Assembly (NCBI RefSeq): GCF_017254845.1
Contig: NZ_JAFKCU010000005.1
Coordinates: 62,001 to 126,000, forward strand
Direction of reading: 5' to 3'
Origin: Algoriphagus pacificus
GTDB lineage: Bacteria > Bacteroidota > Bacteroidia > Cytophagales > Cyclobacteriaceae
Length of the DNA: 64,000 nucleotides
The notes under the pieces were generated by a model. That model searched no databases, had not been told where the DNA came from, and saw only the letters and a program-made list of their open reading frames with translations. Positions 48,632 through 57,326 of the stretch are shown here, in pieces; positions within the stretch are counted from its first letter, which is position 1; each line of letters starts with the position of its first letter. The translations under genes and the position numbers were made by a program.

Positions 48632-50995
48632 CTATTCGCTTTTAATCGCCTTCACAGGATTCGAATGGGCAGCTTTTAGGGATTGGAAAGTCACCGTGAT
48701 CAGCGCAACTCCCATAATCGTAATTGCTGCCAAAGGTATAAACCACCATTCGAAGTTGATCTTGTACTGGTAGCCATCTAGCCAGTCTTGCATCAGCCAG
48801 AAGGCAACTCCCGAACCGATCAAAATAGATAGGAAAACAATCAGGATAAACTCTCGATTGATCACCTGAAGGATAGAAAAAGTAGAAGCTCCCAAGACTT
48901 TGCGGATGCCGATTTCCTTGGTCTTTTGCTCGGCGATATGTGCCGATAATCCCAAGAGTCCCAAACAGGAAATAATGATCGTCAGAATGCTGAAATATTG
49001 CGCCAGATCCCGCAATCTCACATCTTCCTGATACAAGCGGGCATAGTTTTCATCCATAAAGCTATACTCGAAAGGAAACTCTGGATTCAAGTTTGCAGCT
49101 GTCTTTTCCATAAAAGCAATCGTCTCCTGAATATTCTCTGTATTGACTTTCACATAGCCTTGCCAGGTATTTCCAGGATCAAGAATCAAGATAGCAGGAG
49201 CCACATTTTGACGGAAGCTTTCGAAATGAAAATCCTTCACCACTCCCGTAATCGCACGTTCACCTTCCCACATTCTGAAAAACTCCGAACCTTCATGGTC
49301 CTTTTGCATCAGGTCGTATGCTGTCTGATTTAAAATTGCACCTGCAGTGGAATCTGCGCCATTCAATCGGTCAAAATCCCTTCCCTTCACCAATTCCAAA
49401 CCTGCTGTTTTCAAGAAATCATAATCCACACGGATGATTTCAAAAAGCGCTGCATTTTCCGGGTCTTTTCCTTCCCAGGAAACCCCACCCGTATTGGAGT
49501 TTCTGCCGAGGAAGCCAAAGGAAGAGCGACTCACCGACTCAATATTTTCATTTTTCTCCAATTCGGTTTTGAACACATCAAAGCTTTCCAGCGTCTTTCC
49601 TTCCAATGGAATCTGGATCAGTTGATCTTTAGAATAACCCAAATCCTGATTCATAGCATAATTGATCTGCTGATATACCACCAGAGTAGAAACAATCAGT
49701 ATTGTGGCGAGAATAAACTGAAATAAAACCAGACCTTTTCGGGCCATAACCACGCCCTTGCCGGATTTGGTGAAGGAACGGAAGACCGAAACAACTTTGG
49801 TAGCGGAAAGATAAAATGCCGGATAACTGCCTGCCACGATCCCAGTGAAAAGGATAATCGCCATCAGCTGCAACCAGAAAAACAAGGATCCATAAGGAAC
49901 AGACATGACTTTGCCGGTCAGGCTATTGAAAATCGGCAGGGAAGCCTGTACCAAAAGCACTGCAAGAATCCCGGAAAAGAAGGTGATCAGCAAAGACTCA
50001 CTCAGAAACTGGTAGACCAAAGTCTGTTTGTTGGCGCCGGCAACTTTTCTCACACCCACCTCTTTGGCGCGCTTCTGAGACTTGGCCGTGCTCAGGTTCA
50101 TAAAATTGATGCAGGCAATTATCAAAACGAACAATCCGATCATCGCAAAAAGCTTCACGTTTTTGATTCTACCTTCTACAGGCTGACCGCCTTTCCACTG
50201 CCCATGCAGGTACAAATCCGCCAAAGGATAAGCAAAAAGGCGAACATTGGAATCCTCATTTCGCTCTTTGATATAATTCTCTATTCCAGCTGAGAAAGCT
50301 GCTCCGTCCGCACCTTCCCGAAGTCGGATGATAGTGCGCGGACCATTACTTCCCCAATCTTGCAGCCATTCGTTTTCGGCAAAAAACTTTGAATAGGGAA
50401 GCAGAAAATCAAACTTAATAGAGGAACTGGCAGGAAAATCCTTCACCACTCCCTGCACAATAAAGTTTTCAGATTCCGTCCCTCCTTTGATCTCCACATC
50501 TTCGCCAACCACGTCTGTTCTACCGAAAAGCGAAATCGCCCCACTTTCAGACAAGACAACATGGTTATTGGCCGTCAACATGCTATTCAAATCCCCTTCG
50601 ATAACACCGTAATCATAGATTTTCAAAAAGTCAGGCATAGCAAATAAACCTTCCAGTTTGATGCTCTTGTCCTTTTGCACAAAGAGAAATTTCTCCATCC
50701 AGGTATAGGTGGAGGCAAGTTCCACCTCAGCCAAGTTTTCCTTCATGCTTTCTGCCAACATGCCCGGAGTGGATGAAAAAGTGAAAATATCGGCACCGTA
50801 GCTTTGATGTTCCATCATCTGATAGACCCGCTCCACCTGAGGAACGTCCTTGTTGACGGAAAGCTCCGAATTGACCCAGAGACCGATCAGGATCGCGGCC
50901 CAAAGGCCAAGGGAAAGTCCGAAAAGATTGATAAAAAAAGTGAGTTTATGCTTGGCAAAACCCCGCATGGCAATTTTAAAATAGTTTTTGATCAT
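48632..50995 (-). CDS. FtsX/MacB-type ABC permease, short form (787 aa)
   Basis: Loop signatures AKEVGVRKVAGAN and TKEIGIRKVLGAS; opening MIKNYFKIAMRGFAKHK; tail NPVKAIKSE. After TM1 the entry motif is unusual (SVNKDVPQVERVYQMM), lacking the aromatic SYD/SFD of the others. The promoter at 51140-51213 is of a variant class shared only with permease 58732-61155. Isolated between long repeat blocks. Confidence 0.95.
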   Translation of the reverse strand: MIKNYFKIAMRGFAKHKLTFFINLFGLSLGLWAAILIGLWVNSELSVNKDVPQVERVYQMMEHQSYGADIFTFSSTPGMLAESMKENLAEVELASTYTWMEKFLFVQKDKSIKLEGLFAMPDFLKIYDYGVIEGDLNSMLTANNHVVLSESGAISLFGRTDVVGEDVEIKGGTESENFIVQGVVKDFPASSSIKFDFLLPYSKFFAENEWLQDWGSNGPRTIIRLREGADGAAFSAGIENYIKERNEDSNVRLFAYPLADLYLHGQWKGGQPVEGRIKNVKLFAMIGLFVLIIACINFMNLSTAKSQKRAKEVGVRKVAGANKQTLVYQFLSESLLITFFSGILAVLLVQASLPIFNSLTGKVMSVPYGSLFFWLQLMAIILFTGIVAGSYPAFYLSATKVVSVFRSFTKSGKGVVMARKGLVLFQFILATILIVSTLVVYQQINYAMNQDLGYSKDQLIQIPLEGKTLESFDVFKTELEKNENIESVSRSSFGFLGRNSNTGGVSWEGKDPENAALFEIIRVDYDFLKTAGLELVKGRDFDRLNGADSTAGAILNQTAYDLMQKDHEGSEFFRMWEGERAITGVVKDFHFESFRQNVAPAILILDPGNTWQGYVKVNTENIQETIAFMEKTAANLNPEFPFEYSFMDENYARLYQEDVRLRDLAQYFSILTIIISCLGLLGLSAHIAEQKTKEIGIRKVLGASTFSILQVINREFILIVFLSILIGSGVAFWLMQDWLDGYQYKINFEWWFIPLAAITIMGVALITVTFQSLKAAHSNPVKAIKSE

Positions 50996-51139
50996 GGCTA
51001 GCAGATTGGAATGTGGAATAAGGGATTTTAGATATCAGATTTTAGATTTTAGATTTTAGATTTTTCACTTCTCATTTCGTCCCTCGTAATTTATTGGTCC
51101 CTCGTACTTTTAAAAGATGCAGTTAACAGCCAAAGAGTT

Positions 51140-51213
51140 GCATGGGCTATGCCAAATGCCAAAAAAAGTGCTGATAGCCAGCAAAGGCATGATTGGTAGA
51201 AGGACTTTTGTCC
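51140..51213 (-). promoter_or_regulatory. Canonical sigma-54 promoter, variant operator, for permease 48632-50995
   Basis: TGGCATAGCCCATGC (minus, starting 51154) matches the sigma-54 consensus at both the -24 GG and the -12 GC with correct spacing. The palindrome GGACTTTTGTCC (51202-51213) is two bases shorter inside than the standard operator and is centred 53.5 bp upstream. The block is closely similar to that upstream of permease 58732-61155. Confidence 0.65.
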
Positions 51214-51281
51214 GCCTTACTTCGATTTTGCTCGCTTGCGGACGAAGAAGACTTGGTCGATGGACTACGGTCGACATTTAA

Positions 51282-51402
51282 TCGCCATTGCGAGGAGGCT
51301 TTTTAGCCGACGTGGCAATCTAGAAATAATTAGCACTTAACTTTTACGAGATTGCTTCGCTCCTTCGTCACTCGCCCGCCTCCCGGAGTGCAGGCAATGA
51401 CG
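51282..51402. repeat. Single CGTCATTGCGAG-family repeat
   Basis: Complete unit from CGCCATTGCGAG to GGCAATGACGG, with the CTCCCGGAG-type hairpin in the right arm. It abuts the 21-bp tandem repeat that begins at 51410. Confidence 0.75.
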
Positions 51403-51409
51403 GTCCAAA

Positions 51410-51647
51410 AAGCTCCAAGCTTGAGGCTTTTTGGTTCGCGATTGCAGCAAATTGCTTCGATCGAGGACCTTTTCGCTGCATGCTTGAAGTATTTTGCTCC
51501 AAGTACCCACCTCATTGCTCCTCGTTTGCACCTTTTTGCTCCATGATTGCAGCTATTTGCTCCATGATTGCGCCTTTTTGCTGCACGTTTGGACCTTTTT
51601 GCTCCGTGCATGCACCTTTTTGCTCCGCGCTTGCACCTTTTTACCCC
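51410..51647. repeat. 21-bp tandem repeat, about 12 units in exact register
   Basis: A TTGCTCC-like core recurs at 51410, 51431, 51452, 51473, 51494, 51515, 51536, 51557, 51578, 51599, 51620 and 51641, always 21 bp apart. The left units are diverged (TTGGTTC, TTGCTTC) and the right ones nearly identical (CCTTTTTGCTCC). Because 21 is seven codons, all frames stay open. The minus strand reads heptads like HGAKRCK and the plus strand LLHDCTF. No start signal or known family supports either, so coding is not claimed. 51648-51842 holds nothing else recognised. Confidence 0.8.
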
Positions 51648-51842
51648 CCCCCTTGAGCTTCGAAAAGCAAAAGGAATATTTTAATCCTAAAGCTTACTAT
51701 CACTAAAAACACTTGCAGAACTAAAATTATGGAGCTATTTTCAGCAGCTTTTTAGAGGAGATAAACGGCAATTTTTTGAGATATAAAAAGTCGAGAAGGA
51801 GCATCTATAAATAAGATGGGCGCCATGTAAAAATACCACAGA

Positions 51843-53756
51843 ATGAAAGAAAAAAAATTTGTACAAGGGACATTATTCGAGGACGACTATTTAGTTCGGA
51901 CGTTAGGAAGTCTAGGAACTCAACCTGATATTGCTTTGACGGAATTAGTTGCGAATGCATGGGACGCAGGAGCAACACAAGTGGATATTTTTATTCCTGA
52001 AGAAAAAGGTCAAAAACTGACAATACAAGATAATGGAACGGGACTGACTAAAGAAGAATTTTATAATCGATGGATGAAATTGAGCTACAACAGGCTCAAG
52101 CACCAAGGAAAAATGGTTGAATTTCCAAAAGGCATTGACTTAAAGAGATATGCTTACGGCCGCAACGGTGTTGGCAGACATGGTTTGTTATGCTTTAACA
52201 GTGAATATCAAGTTATCACTAACAAAAACGGAACTGAATCTACATTTACTCTTACAACCAAGAATGAAAATCAACCTTTCATTATAAAAGATGAGTCCTT
52301 TAATAAGTCTAAACAAATTGGCACCCGACTAGAGGTAATAGTTGAAAAAAATCTTCCTAATCCAACTACCATACTTGAAGTAATATCTGCAAGGTTTTTA
52401 CATGATCCCAAATTTTTAGTTTCAATTAACAGGCAAACGATTCAATTGGAAGAACATAAAGGTTTATTAGAGTCCACTACTGTTAAAGTAGGCGACATAA
52501 CACTTCAAGTAAATCTCATTGATTCTAAAAAATCTAGGAAATCTACGCTCTATCAAGGAATAGCAATTTGGCAAGGTGGAAGACTTGTAGGCGAACCCTC
52601 ATGGATTCTTGGAAATATTATGGTTTTAGATGGTAGGTCAAAAGAGGCAAAAAGATATTCCGTAGTAGTTGAATCTACAGACCTCGCGGACTTCATTAAA
52701 GAAGATTGGACAGGTTTCAAGAAAGATGAGAGGCTTGATATAATTTACCAAGCAATAAATGAAGAAGTCCAAAATATATTCTCCATAATTGCCAAAGACA
52801 ATATCGAGGAAACAACTAAGCACATTAGAGGTCAATTTAAGAAAGAATATAACGACTTAAGTCCTTTAGGTAAATATGAATTTAACGAAGCAATTCACCA
52901 TATTTCAACTACAAATCCTACCGCACGAGACGAATCAATCTCATTGGCATTAGAAACAGTGATTAAGTTAGAAAAAACACGAAGTGGTAGTGAACTCCTT
53001 CAAAAACTTTCAAATCTATCCCATGAAGATATTGAAGGCTTAAACAAACTGTTAGATAATTGGAGCGTTAAAGATGCCCTGACAGTTCTTGATGAAATTG
53101 ACAAGCGAATTTCAGTAATTGAAGCAATTAGAAAATTATCTTCTGATTCCAATGTTGATGAATTACACGTTTTGCACCCACTTATCGCAAATGCAAGATG
53201 GATTTTTGGTCCTGAATATGATTCTCCTGAATATTCGTCCAATAGCCAACTTCAAACAACAGTTGAGAAGGTATTTGGAAAAAAGATTGACAAAAACGTT
53301 TTCAACAACTATAAAAAACGTCCAGATATTGTGGTTATGGGAGATTCTACTTTTTCAATCACAGGGACAACAGATTTTGACCATGACAACGGCTTAAGTT
53401 CACTTAGAAAAATATTAATAATTGAACTAAAGCGTGGGGGGTTTAAAATCGGTAGAGATGAAAGAAATCAAGCAGTTGGCTACATTGAAGATTTTTCAAA
53501 TTGCGGAACATTAATTGGTAATCCGTATATCAATGCTTTTGTAGTTGGAGAATCATATAGTGAAAAGGTTCAACCCTTTCAAACTATTGAAAATGATAAT
53601 AAAGTCGAGATTGGTAAAGTACACATATGTTTATTCTCGCAAATAGTTGATTCGTCTGAAAAAAGACTATTTAATTTACGGGAACGACTAAATGAAAGGT
53701 ATGCAGACATTGCAGGTATTGACCTCTTTCACCAACAGAAAAAATTAGCTATTTGA
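51843..53756 (+). CDS. GHKL ATPase with C-terminal PD-(D/E)xK nuclease-like domain (637 aa)
   Basis: Soluble protein. Residues about 15-200 carry the GHKL (HSP90/MutL/MORC-like) ATP site: N-box E34-LVAN38 with D41, G1 box DNGTG at 63-67, and lid GRNGVGRHG at 106-114. The middle is helical. A C-terminal domain has RPD (493-495), an acidic stretch, then ELK (E528-K530) in a strand ILIIELKRGG, the pattern of PD-(D/E)xK nucleases. ATPase-plus-nuclease proteins of this kind are frequent in phage-defence and DNA-processing loci. No partner gene is adjacent. The region looks AT-richer than the permease genes and is bordered by repeats, consistent with acquisition. Function is inferred; it may act alone. 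Confidence 0.75.
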   Translation: MKEKKFVQGTLFEDDYLVRTLGSLGTQPDIALTELVANAWDAGATQVDIFIPEEKGQKLTIQDNGTGLTKEEFYNRWMKLSYNRLKHQGKMVEFPKGIDLKRYAYGRNGVGRHGLLCFNSEYQVITNKNGTESTFTLTTKNENQPFIIKDESFNKSKQIGTRLEVIVEKNLPNPTTILEVISARFLHDPKFLVSINRQTIQLEEHKGLLESTTVKVGDITLQVNLIDSKKSRKSTLYQGIAIWQGGRLVGEPSWILGNIMVLDGRSKEAKRYSVVVESTDLADFIKEDWTGFKKDERLDIIYQAINEEVQNIFSIIAKDNIEETTKHIRGQFKKEYNDLSPLGKYEFNEAIHHISTTNPTARDESISLALETVIKLEKTRSGSELLQKLSNLSHEDIEGLNKLLDNWSVKDALTVLDEIDKRISVIEAIRKLSSDSNVDELHVLHPLIANARWIFGPEYDSPEYSSNSQLQTTVEKVFGKKIDKNVFNNYKKRPDIVVMGDSTFSITGTTDFDHDNGLSSLRKILIIELKRGGFKIGRDERNQAVGYIEDFSNCGTLIGNPYINAFVVGESYSEKVQPFQTIENDNKVEIGKVHICLFSQIVDSSEKRLFNLRERLNERYADIAGIDLFHQQKKLAI

Positions 53757-53828
53757 AAAAACACGAACGCCCTTCTAGATTTCTTCAGATTTTTCTTAAT
53801 CAAAGATTGTAATTATAACTCTCCCCCC

Positions 53829-53866
53829 TCTAGGTGTAGTCAGAAAGTCAATGCACTGGGTGTAGT
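53829..53866. repeat. GTGTAGTC-type repeat, copy 1
   Basis: A unit with GTGTAGTC at both ends and CAGAAAGTCAATGCACTGG in the middle, in the 164-bp gap between the GHKL gene and the SRPBCC gene. Same family as 56432-56632 and 58536-58577. Confidence 0.7.
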
Positions 53867-53920
53867 CTGCGACAATGGTCGGGAGTAAAACCCTCAAATA
53901 CGATAAACTCAAAACTCCAG

Positions 53921-54397
53921 ATGCCAAGCATTGGAATTACCACGGAAATAAAAGCAGATATCTCGGTAGTTTTTGATCTTTCGAGAAGTATTGACTTGCA
54001 TAAAATATCCACAAGTCATACGAATGAAACGGCTATAGCCGGTAAGACAGAAGGGCTAATCGAATTAGGGGAATTCGTTACCTGGAAAGCAAAACATTTT
54101 GGAGTTTATCAAAAGTTAACCACTAGAATAACTGAATACGAACGACCCAGTTTCTTTGTAGATGAGATGGTTAGTGGAGCTTTTAAATCTTTCCGACATG
54201 AACACCATTTCAAGGAAACTACCACAGGTACAATGATGACAGATTACTTTCATTATGTTTCGCCATTTGGATGGATTGGAAGACTAGTGGATACTTTGTT
54301 TCTCAAAAAGTATATGACAAAGCTGCTTTTAAAAAGAAATGAAACTATTAAGAGCTTCGCGGAAAGTGATCGATATAAAGAATTGATCGGCTTTTGA
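53921..54397 (+). CDS. SRPBCC (START-like) family protein (158 aa)
   Basis: Small soluble protein of the helix-grip fold used by polyketide cyclases and lipid or hydrophobic-ligand binders. Typical signs are the N-terminal strand ITTEIKADISVVFDLSRSI, a central ITEYERPSFFVDEMVSG, and HHFKETTTGTMMTDYFHYVSPFGWIG, followed by the long C-terminal helix. Length is standard for a single-domain member. The ligand is unknown. It lies alone between repeats in the accessory stretch. Confidence 0.85.
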   Translation: MPSIGITTEIKADISVVFDLSRSIDLHKISTSHTNETAIAGKTEGLIELGEFVTWKAKHFGVYQKLTTRITEYERPSFFVDEMVSGAFKSFRHEHHFKETTTGTMMTDYFHYVSPFGWIGRLVDTLFLKKYMTKLLLKRNETIKSFAESDRYKELIGF

Positions 54398-54607
54398 AAG
54401 ATCCTCTTCTAAGAACTGTCGAATTGTCCTTTGTTCTAACAATTGTCAAGTACACTATTCGAGAGTAGCCATGACTATTTTTCAATACCAACTGCTAGAA
54501 TATACCCAATATAGGGTATTGTTCAAAAAGGATTTTTCCTTTTTATTTCGTCAAAAAGGAAATTAAAACATCCTTTCAAACACTTTCTCCCCCATGTAAA
54601 TTCCTAG

Positions 54608-55621
54608 ATGAACAAGACTAAATTATTACTTAGTATTTCTCTGATTTTTATCCTCAGTTCCACTTTTGCACAAAATGAAAAAGTCCAAAAACTTGTCTCG
54701 GAAGGCATAGAATTTCATGATCAGGGAAATTATAAAAAGGCTATTGAAACTTACAAGAAGGCCTTGAAGGTTGATGAAAATTCCAGTCTAGCGAATTACG
54801 AAATCGCTTTATCATACATTTCCACAAAGGATCTTAAGAATTCAATTGCTCATGCTAAAAAAGTAATTGAGCTTAATGAAAACCATTTAATAGAAGCATA
54901 TGTCCTTTGGGGAAATGCGCTTGACATGGATGGCAAACCAGAAAAGGCAATAGAAGTCTATGAGGTTGCCATGAAAGAATTTGACAATCACCTAATAAAT
55001 TATAATTACGCAGTAACCTGCACCAATGTAGGGGAAATTGATAAGGCTTATGATGCACTTCTGGATGGAATCAGTATTAACCCATCACATGGAAGTAGTC
55101 ATATGCTTTTAAGTCAAATAATGACTATGAAAGGTTCTAGAATCAAAACCATTTTGCCATTGTATTTTTTCTTACTTCTAGAACCCGATTCCAATAGATC
55201 AAGAAGTGAATATCAAAAACTAAGAGATTTGCTAAGTCAGGGGATCTCCAAAAAATCAGAAAAAGATATTGACATCAATATTGCTTTTTCTGGAGGAGAT
55301 GATTCTGATTTTGATGCAGCTGAACTAATGATCAGTCTTTCGGCTGTTTCAGGTACGCTTGAGGAAAACGAAGAAAAATCCGAATTAGAATTATTTAGTG
55401 AACAAAATGAATTGATTTTCAAAACTCTAGGCGAGCTAAAAAAAGAAAACACAGGATTGTTTTGGGAATTATATGTTGCCTTATTCAGTGATATGGCAAA
55501 TGCAGGTTTTACCAAACCTTTCAGTTATTACATTTCCCAAACTAGTGGTCCAGAAGTACAAGATTGGCTAAACAACAACGAGGAGGAATTTCAAAAATTC
55601 TTGGATTGGATAAATAATTAA
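54608..55621 (+). CDS. Secreted TPR-repeat protein (337 aa)
   Basis: Signal peptide 1-21 (ending SSTFAQN), then about five tetratricopeptide repeats (residues 25-190) such as EGIEFHDQGNYKKAIETYKK and WGNALDMDGKPEKAIEVYEV. TPRs serve as protein-protein contact scaffolds, here in the periplasm or at the cell surface. The C-terminal 140 residues (SGGDDSDFDAAELMISLSAV and on) form a separate acidic helical domain that I do not recognise. It starts 210 bp after the SRPBCC gene. Confidence 0.85.
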   Translation: MNKTKLLLSISLIFILSSTFAQNEKVQKLVSEGIEFHDQGNYKKAIETYKKALKVDENSSLANYEIALSYISTKDLKNSIAHAKKVIELNENHLIEAYVLWGNALDMDGKPEKAIEVYEVAMKEFDNHLINYNYAVTCTNVGEIDKAYDALLDGISINPSHGSSHMLLSQIMTMKGSRIKTILPLYFFLLLEPDSNRSRSEYQKLRDLLSQGISKKSEKDIDINIAFSGGDDSDFDAAELMISLSAVSGTLEENEEKSELELFSEQNELIFKTLGELKKENTGLFWELYVALFSDMANAGFTKPFSYYISQTSGPEVQDWLNNNEEEFQKFLDWINN

Positions 55622-55626
55622 TCTCT

Positions 55627-55675
55627 CTCTAGGTGTAGTTTTCCTACCCTATGGTCTGGTCCATTGTTAAAACAT
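55627..55675. repeat. GTGTAGTC-type repeat, partial copy 2
   Basis: CTAGGTGTAGTT followed by a tail that resembles, with mismatches, the tail after the 56559-56599 copy (TGGTCTGGTCCATTGTTAAAA against AGCTGGCCCAAGGCTAAAA). This shows that the mobile unit extends beyond the GTGTAGTC core. Confidence 0.55.
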
Positions 55676-55757
55676 CGGCAGAATGATTTCTTTAGAATTA
55701 TTCTGTCTGAACTTCAAAATAAATCACTTTACCTATCACAGAGAACAAATAAAAACT

Positions 55758-56420
55758 ATGGGAATAGGAAGAAGACAATTCCTCAAATTATCAAGTCTTG
55801 CATTAACAGGTCTTACTGTTGACCCTTTAAATGCTGTTGCTATAAACGATAGGGTTTATGTAAATAAAAAACTGGGAATTCTATTCCATATACCAAAAGA
55901 ATGGGGTTTCATAGCAGTTAAAGACTTTGGAAAAATTAAAAGTGATCAAATAATTGGAGAAGGGCTTGAAGATACCCAAGAAGAAATTTGGGAGGAATTA
56001 GGAGACCCAATTTGTATTGCTACAAAATATTATGAAGACAAACCCGAGCATACAGGTGTATTCTCTCCAACAATTACTTTAAACATTACGGCAAAAGAGG
56101 AACTCGATTATTTAGGACACGAATCTTTCGAAGAACTATTGGAAATGTCTGAACACGGGACTTCTATGATTTTAAAAGGCTTCAAGGTGATAAAAAAATA
56201 TGAGCCTTATTATATAAGCAATTGTAAATTTTATGAGTTTGACGCTGAATACTTATTCGAGCATGTGGAAATAAATGGACCATTGAAAGTTGAGCTAAAA
56301 GTCTTGAAAACAGAACATAATGGATTCTATTACGACTTTAACTGTCACCAATCAAAAGCTCAAAATCAACTAGCGAACATAGAATTTGATGAATTTAAAA
56401 AATCAATAAAACTAATTTAA
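55758..56420 (+). CDS. Twin-arginine-signal hypothetical protein (220 aa)
   Basis: Start set at ATG 55758 (MGIGRRQFLKLSSLALTG), which gives a clean twin-arginine (Tat) signal peptide with cleavage near LNAVA. A longer frame would bury it. The mature protein of about 195 residues begins with a segment of the kind seen before small secreted beta-proteins (LGILFHIPKEWGFIAVKDFG). No cofactor motif or catalytic signature is recognised, though the Tat route usually implies folding or cofactor loading before export. The role is unknown. Confidence 0.75.
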   Translation: MGIGRRQFLKLSSLALTGLTVDPLNAVAINDRVYVNKKLGILFHIPKEWGFIAVKDFGKIKSDQIIGEGLEDTQEEIWEELGDPICIATKYYEDKPEHTGVFSPTITLNITAKEELDYLGHESFEELLEMSEHGTSMILKGFKVIKKYEPYYISNCKFYEFDAEYLFEHVEINGPLKVELKVLKTEHNGFYYDFNCHQSKAQNQLANIEFDEFKKSIKLI

Positions 56421-56431
56421 ATAATACCTTT

Positions 56432-56632
56432 TCTAGGTGTAATCAAAAAGTTTTAGCACTAGGTGTTGCTATCCCTTCTAAGTGTAGTCAGAAAGTCAAT
56501 GTACTGGGTGTAGTCCCCTCTAAGTGTAGTCAGAAAGTCAATTCACTGGGTGTAGTCTCCCTCTAAGTGTAGTCGGAAAGTCAATGCACTGGGTGTAGTT
56601 TGCCTGCCCTACAAGCTGGCCCAAGGCTAAAA
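56432..56632. repeat. Cluster of GTGTAGTC-type repeats, copies 3-6
   Basis: A degenerate unit at 56432-56466 is followed by three near-identical units (about 56475, 56517 and 56559) with a 42-bp period. Each is CTAAGTGTAGTC, AGAAAGTCAATGCACTGG, GTGTAGTC. A tail AAGCTGGCCCAAGGCTAAAA follows the last unit. They lie 97 bp from the transposase stop. The rest of the 308-bp gap (56633-56728) shows nothing else. Confidence 0.8.
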
Positions 56633-56728
56633 CAATTCACTGAATTGTTTTTTTTAACGCCTTGTCCTACCCAAATATCCATACCATATTGAACCGCTGT
56701 CTGTATTAAATTAATCCTAACGAACTAT

Positions 56729-57214
56729 TTACCAATAATCCACCTCAATCAGACCTTTCAATCCTGAGTAATTTCTTGCGCTAGAATTCAAGTAATCTTC
56801 TGGTTTTTCAACAATTCCAGCTCGAACAGGATTGTCATGAATATACTTCATTCTAGACTCTATCATCTCAGTTCGATAGAGTTCAATTGCGTGATTTTCA
56901 TGAGTCCAGAACTGTAAGTCACCAGCTCTTTTGTTAAATTTCGCATGGTATTCAAAGATCATTTGAAGCCATTCTTTCCTACTTTCTTGCGGGTTTTCAA
57001 GAATAATTTTCAATAATTTCTTACTTGTAAATTTCTTGAAGTCTCTTACCCATTCTGACAATTTTCCCTCCTTTTGCTGGACTACTAAATGGATATGGTT
57101 GCTAATGATAACATAACCATATGGGTACAACCCTTTTTCAATTCGAGAATAAGTCAAATTTTCCAAAATAAAATCACAATAGACTTTTCTTGAAAATACA
57201 TCAGCCCAACCCAC
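56729..57214 (-). CDS. REP-associated tyrosine transposase (Y1/IS200-like), N-terminus apparently lost (161 aa)
   Basis: Family of single-domain HUH endonucleases that mobilise or maintain REP-type palindromes. The HUH motif is H40-I-H42 in YVIISNHIHLVVQ. RDFKKFTSKKLL, QFWTHENHAIELY and KYIHDNPVRAGIVEKPEDY are typical of the Bacteroidota branch. The frame opens with GTG at VGWADVF, whereas relatives have about 20 residues before VGW. An in-frame TAA lies four codons upstream. The previous bases, read in another frame, give NVYLTNTVIG, reminiscent of the missing strand. It is therefore probably frameshifted and possibly inactive. The GTGTAGTC repeats on both sides are its likely substrates. 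Confidence 0.8.
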   Translation of the reverse strand: MGWADVFSRKVYCDFILENLTYSRIEKGLYPYGYVIISNHIHLVVQQKEGKLSEWVRDFKKFTSKKLLKIILENPQESRKEWLQMIFEYHAKFNKRAGDLQFWTHENHAIELYRTEMIESRMKYIHDNPVRAGIVEKPEDYLNSSARNYSGLKGLIEVDYW

Positions 57215-57326
57215 TACCTGAGATTAATCCAATTACAGTATTTGTAAGGTAGACGTTTTCAAGGTATTTGATATCTGTATTTAATGACTTAGACAAATTA
57301 TCCAACTAAAGCATTGAAATATTCTA

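Noticed and set aside
51330-51706. Short heptad-repeat proteins in the 21-bp repeat region
   Set aside because: Frames on both strands are open simply because 21 is a multiple of three; one runs on into a REP-like unit and the other starts at TTG without upstream signals. Kept only as a finding to test.
56475-56600. Regular 42-bp spacing of repeats resembling a CRISPR array
   Set aside because: There are no unique spacers: the whole period is repeated, copies also occur singly elsewhere, and no cas gene is present.
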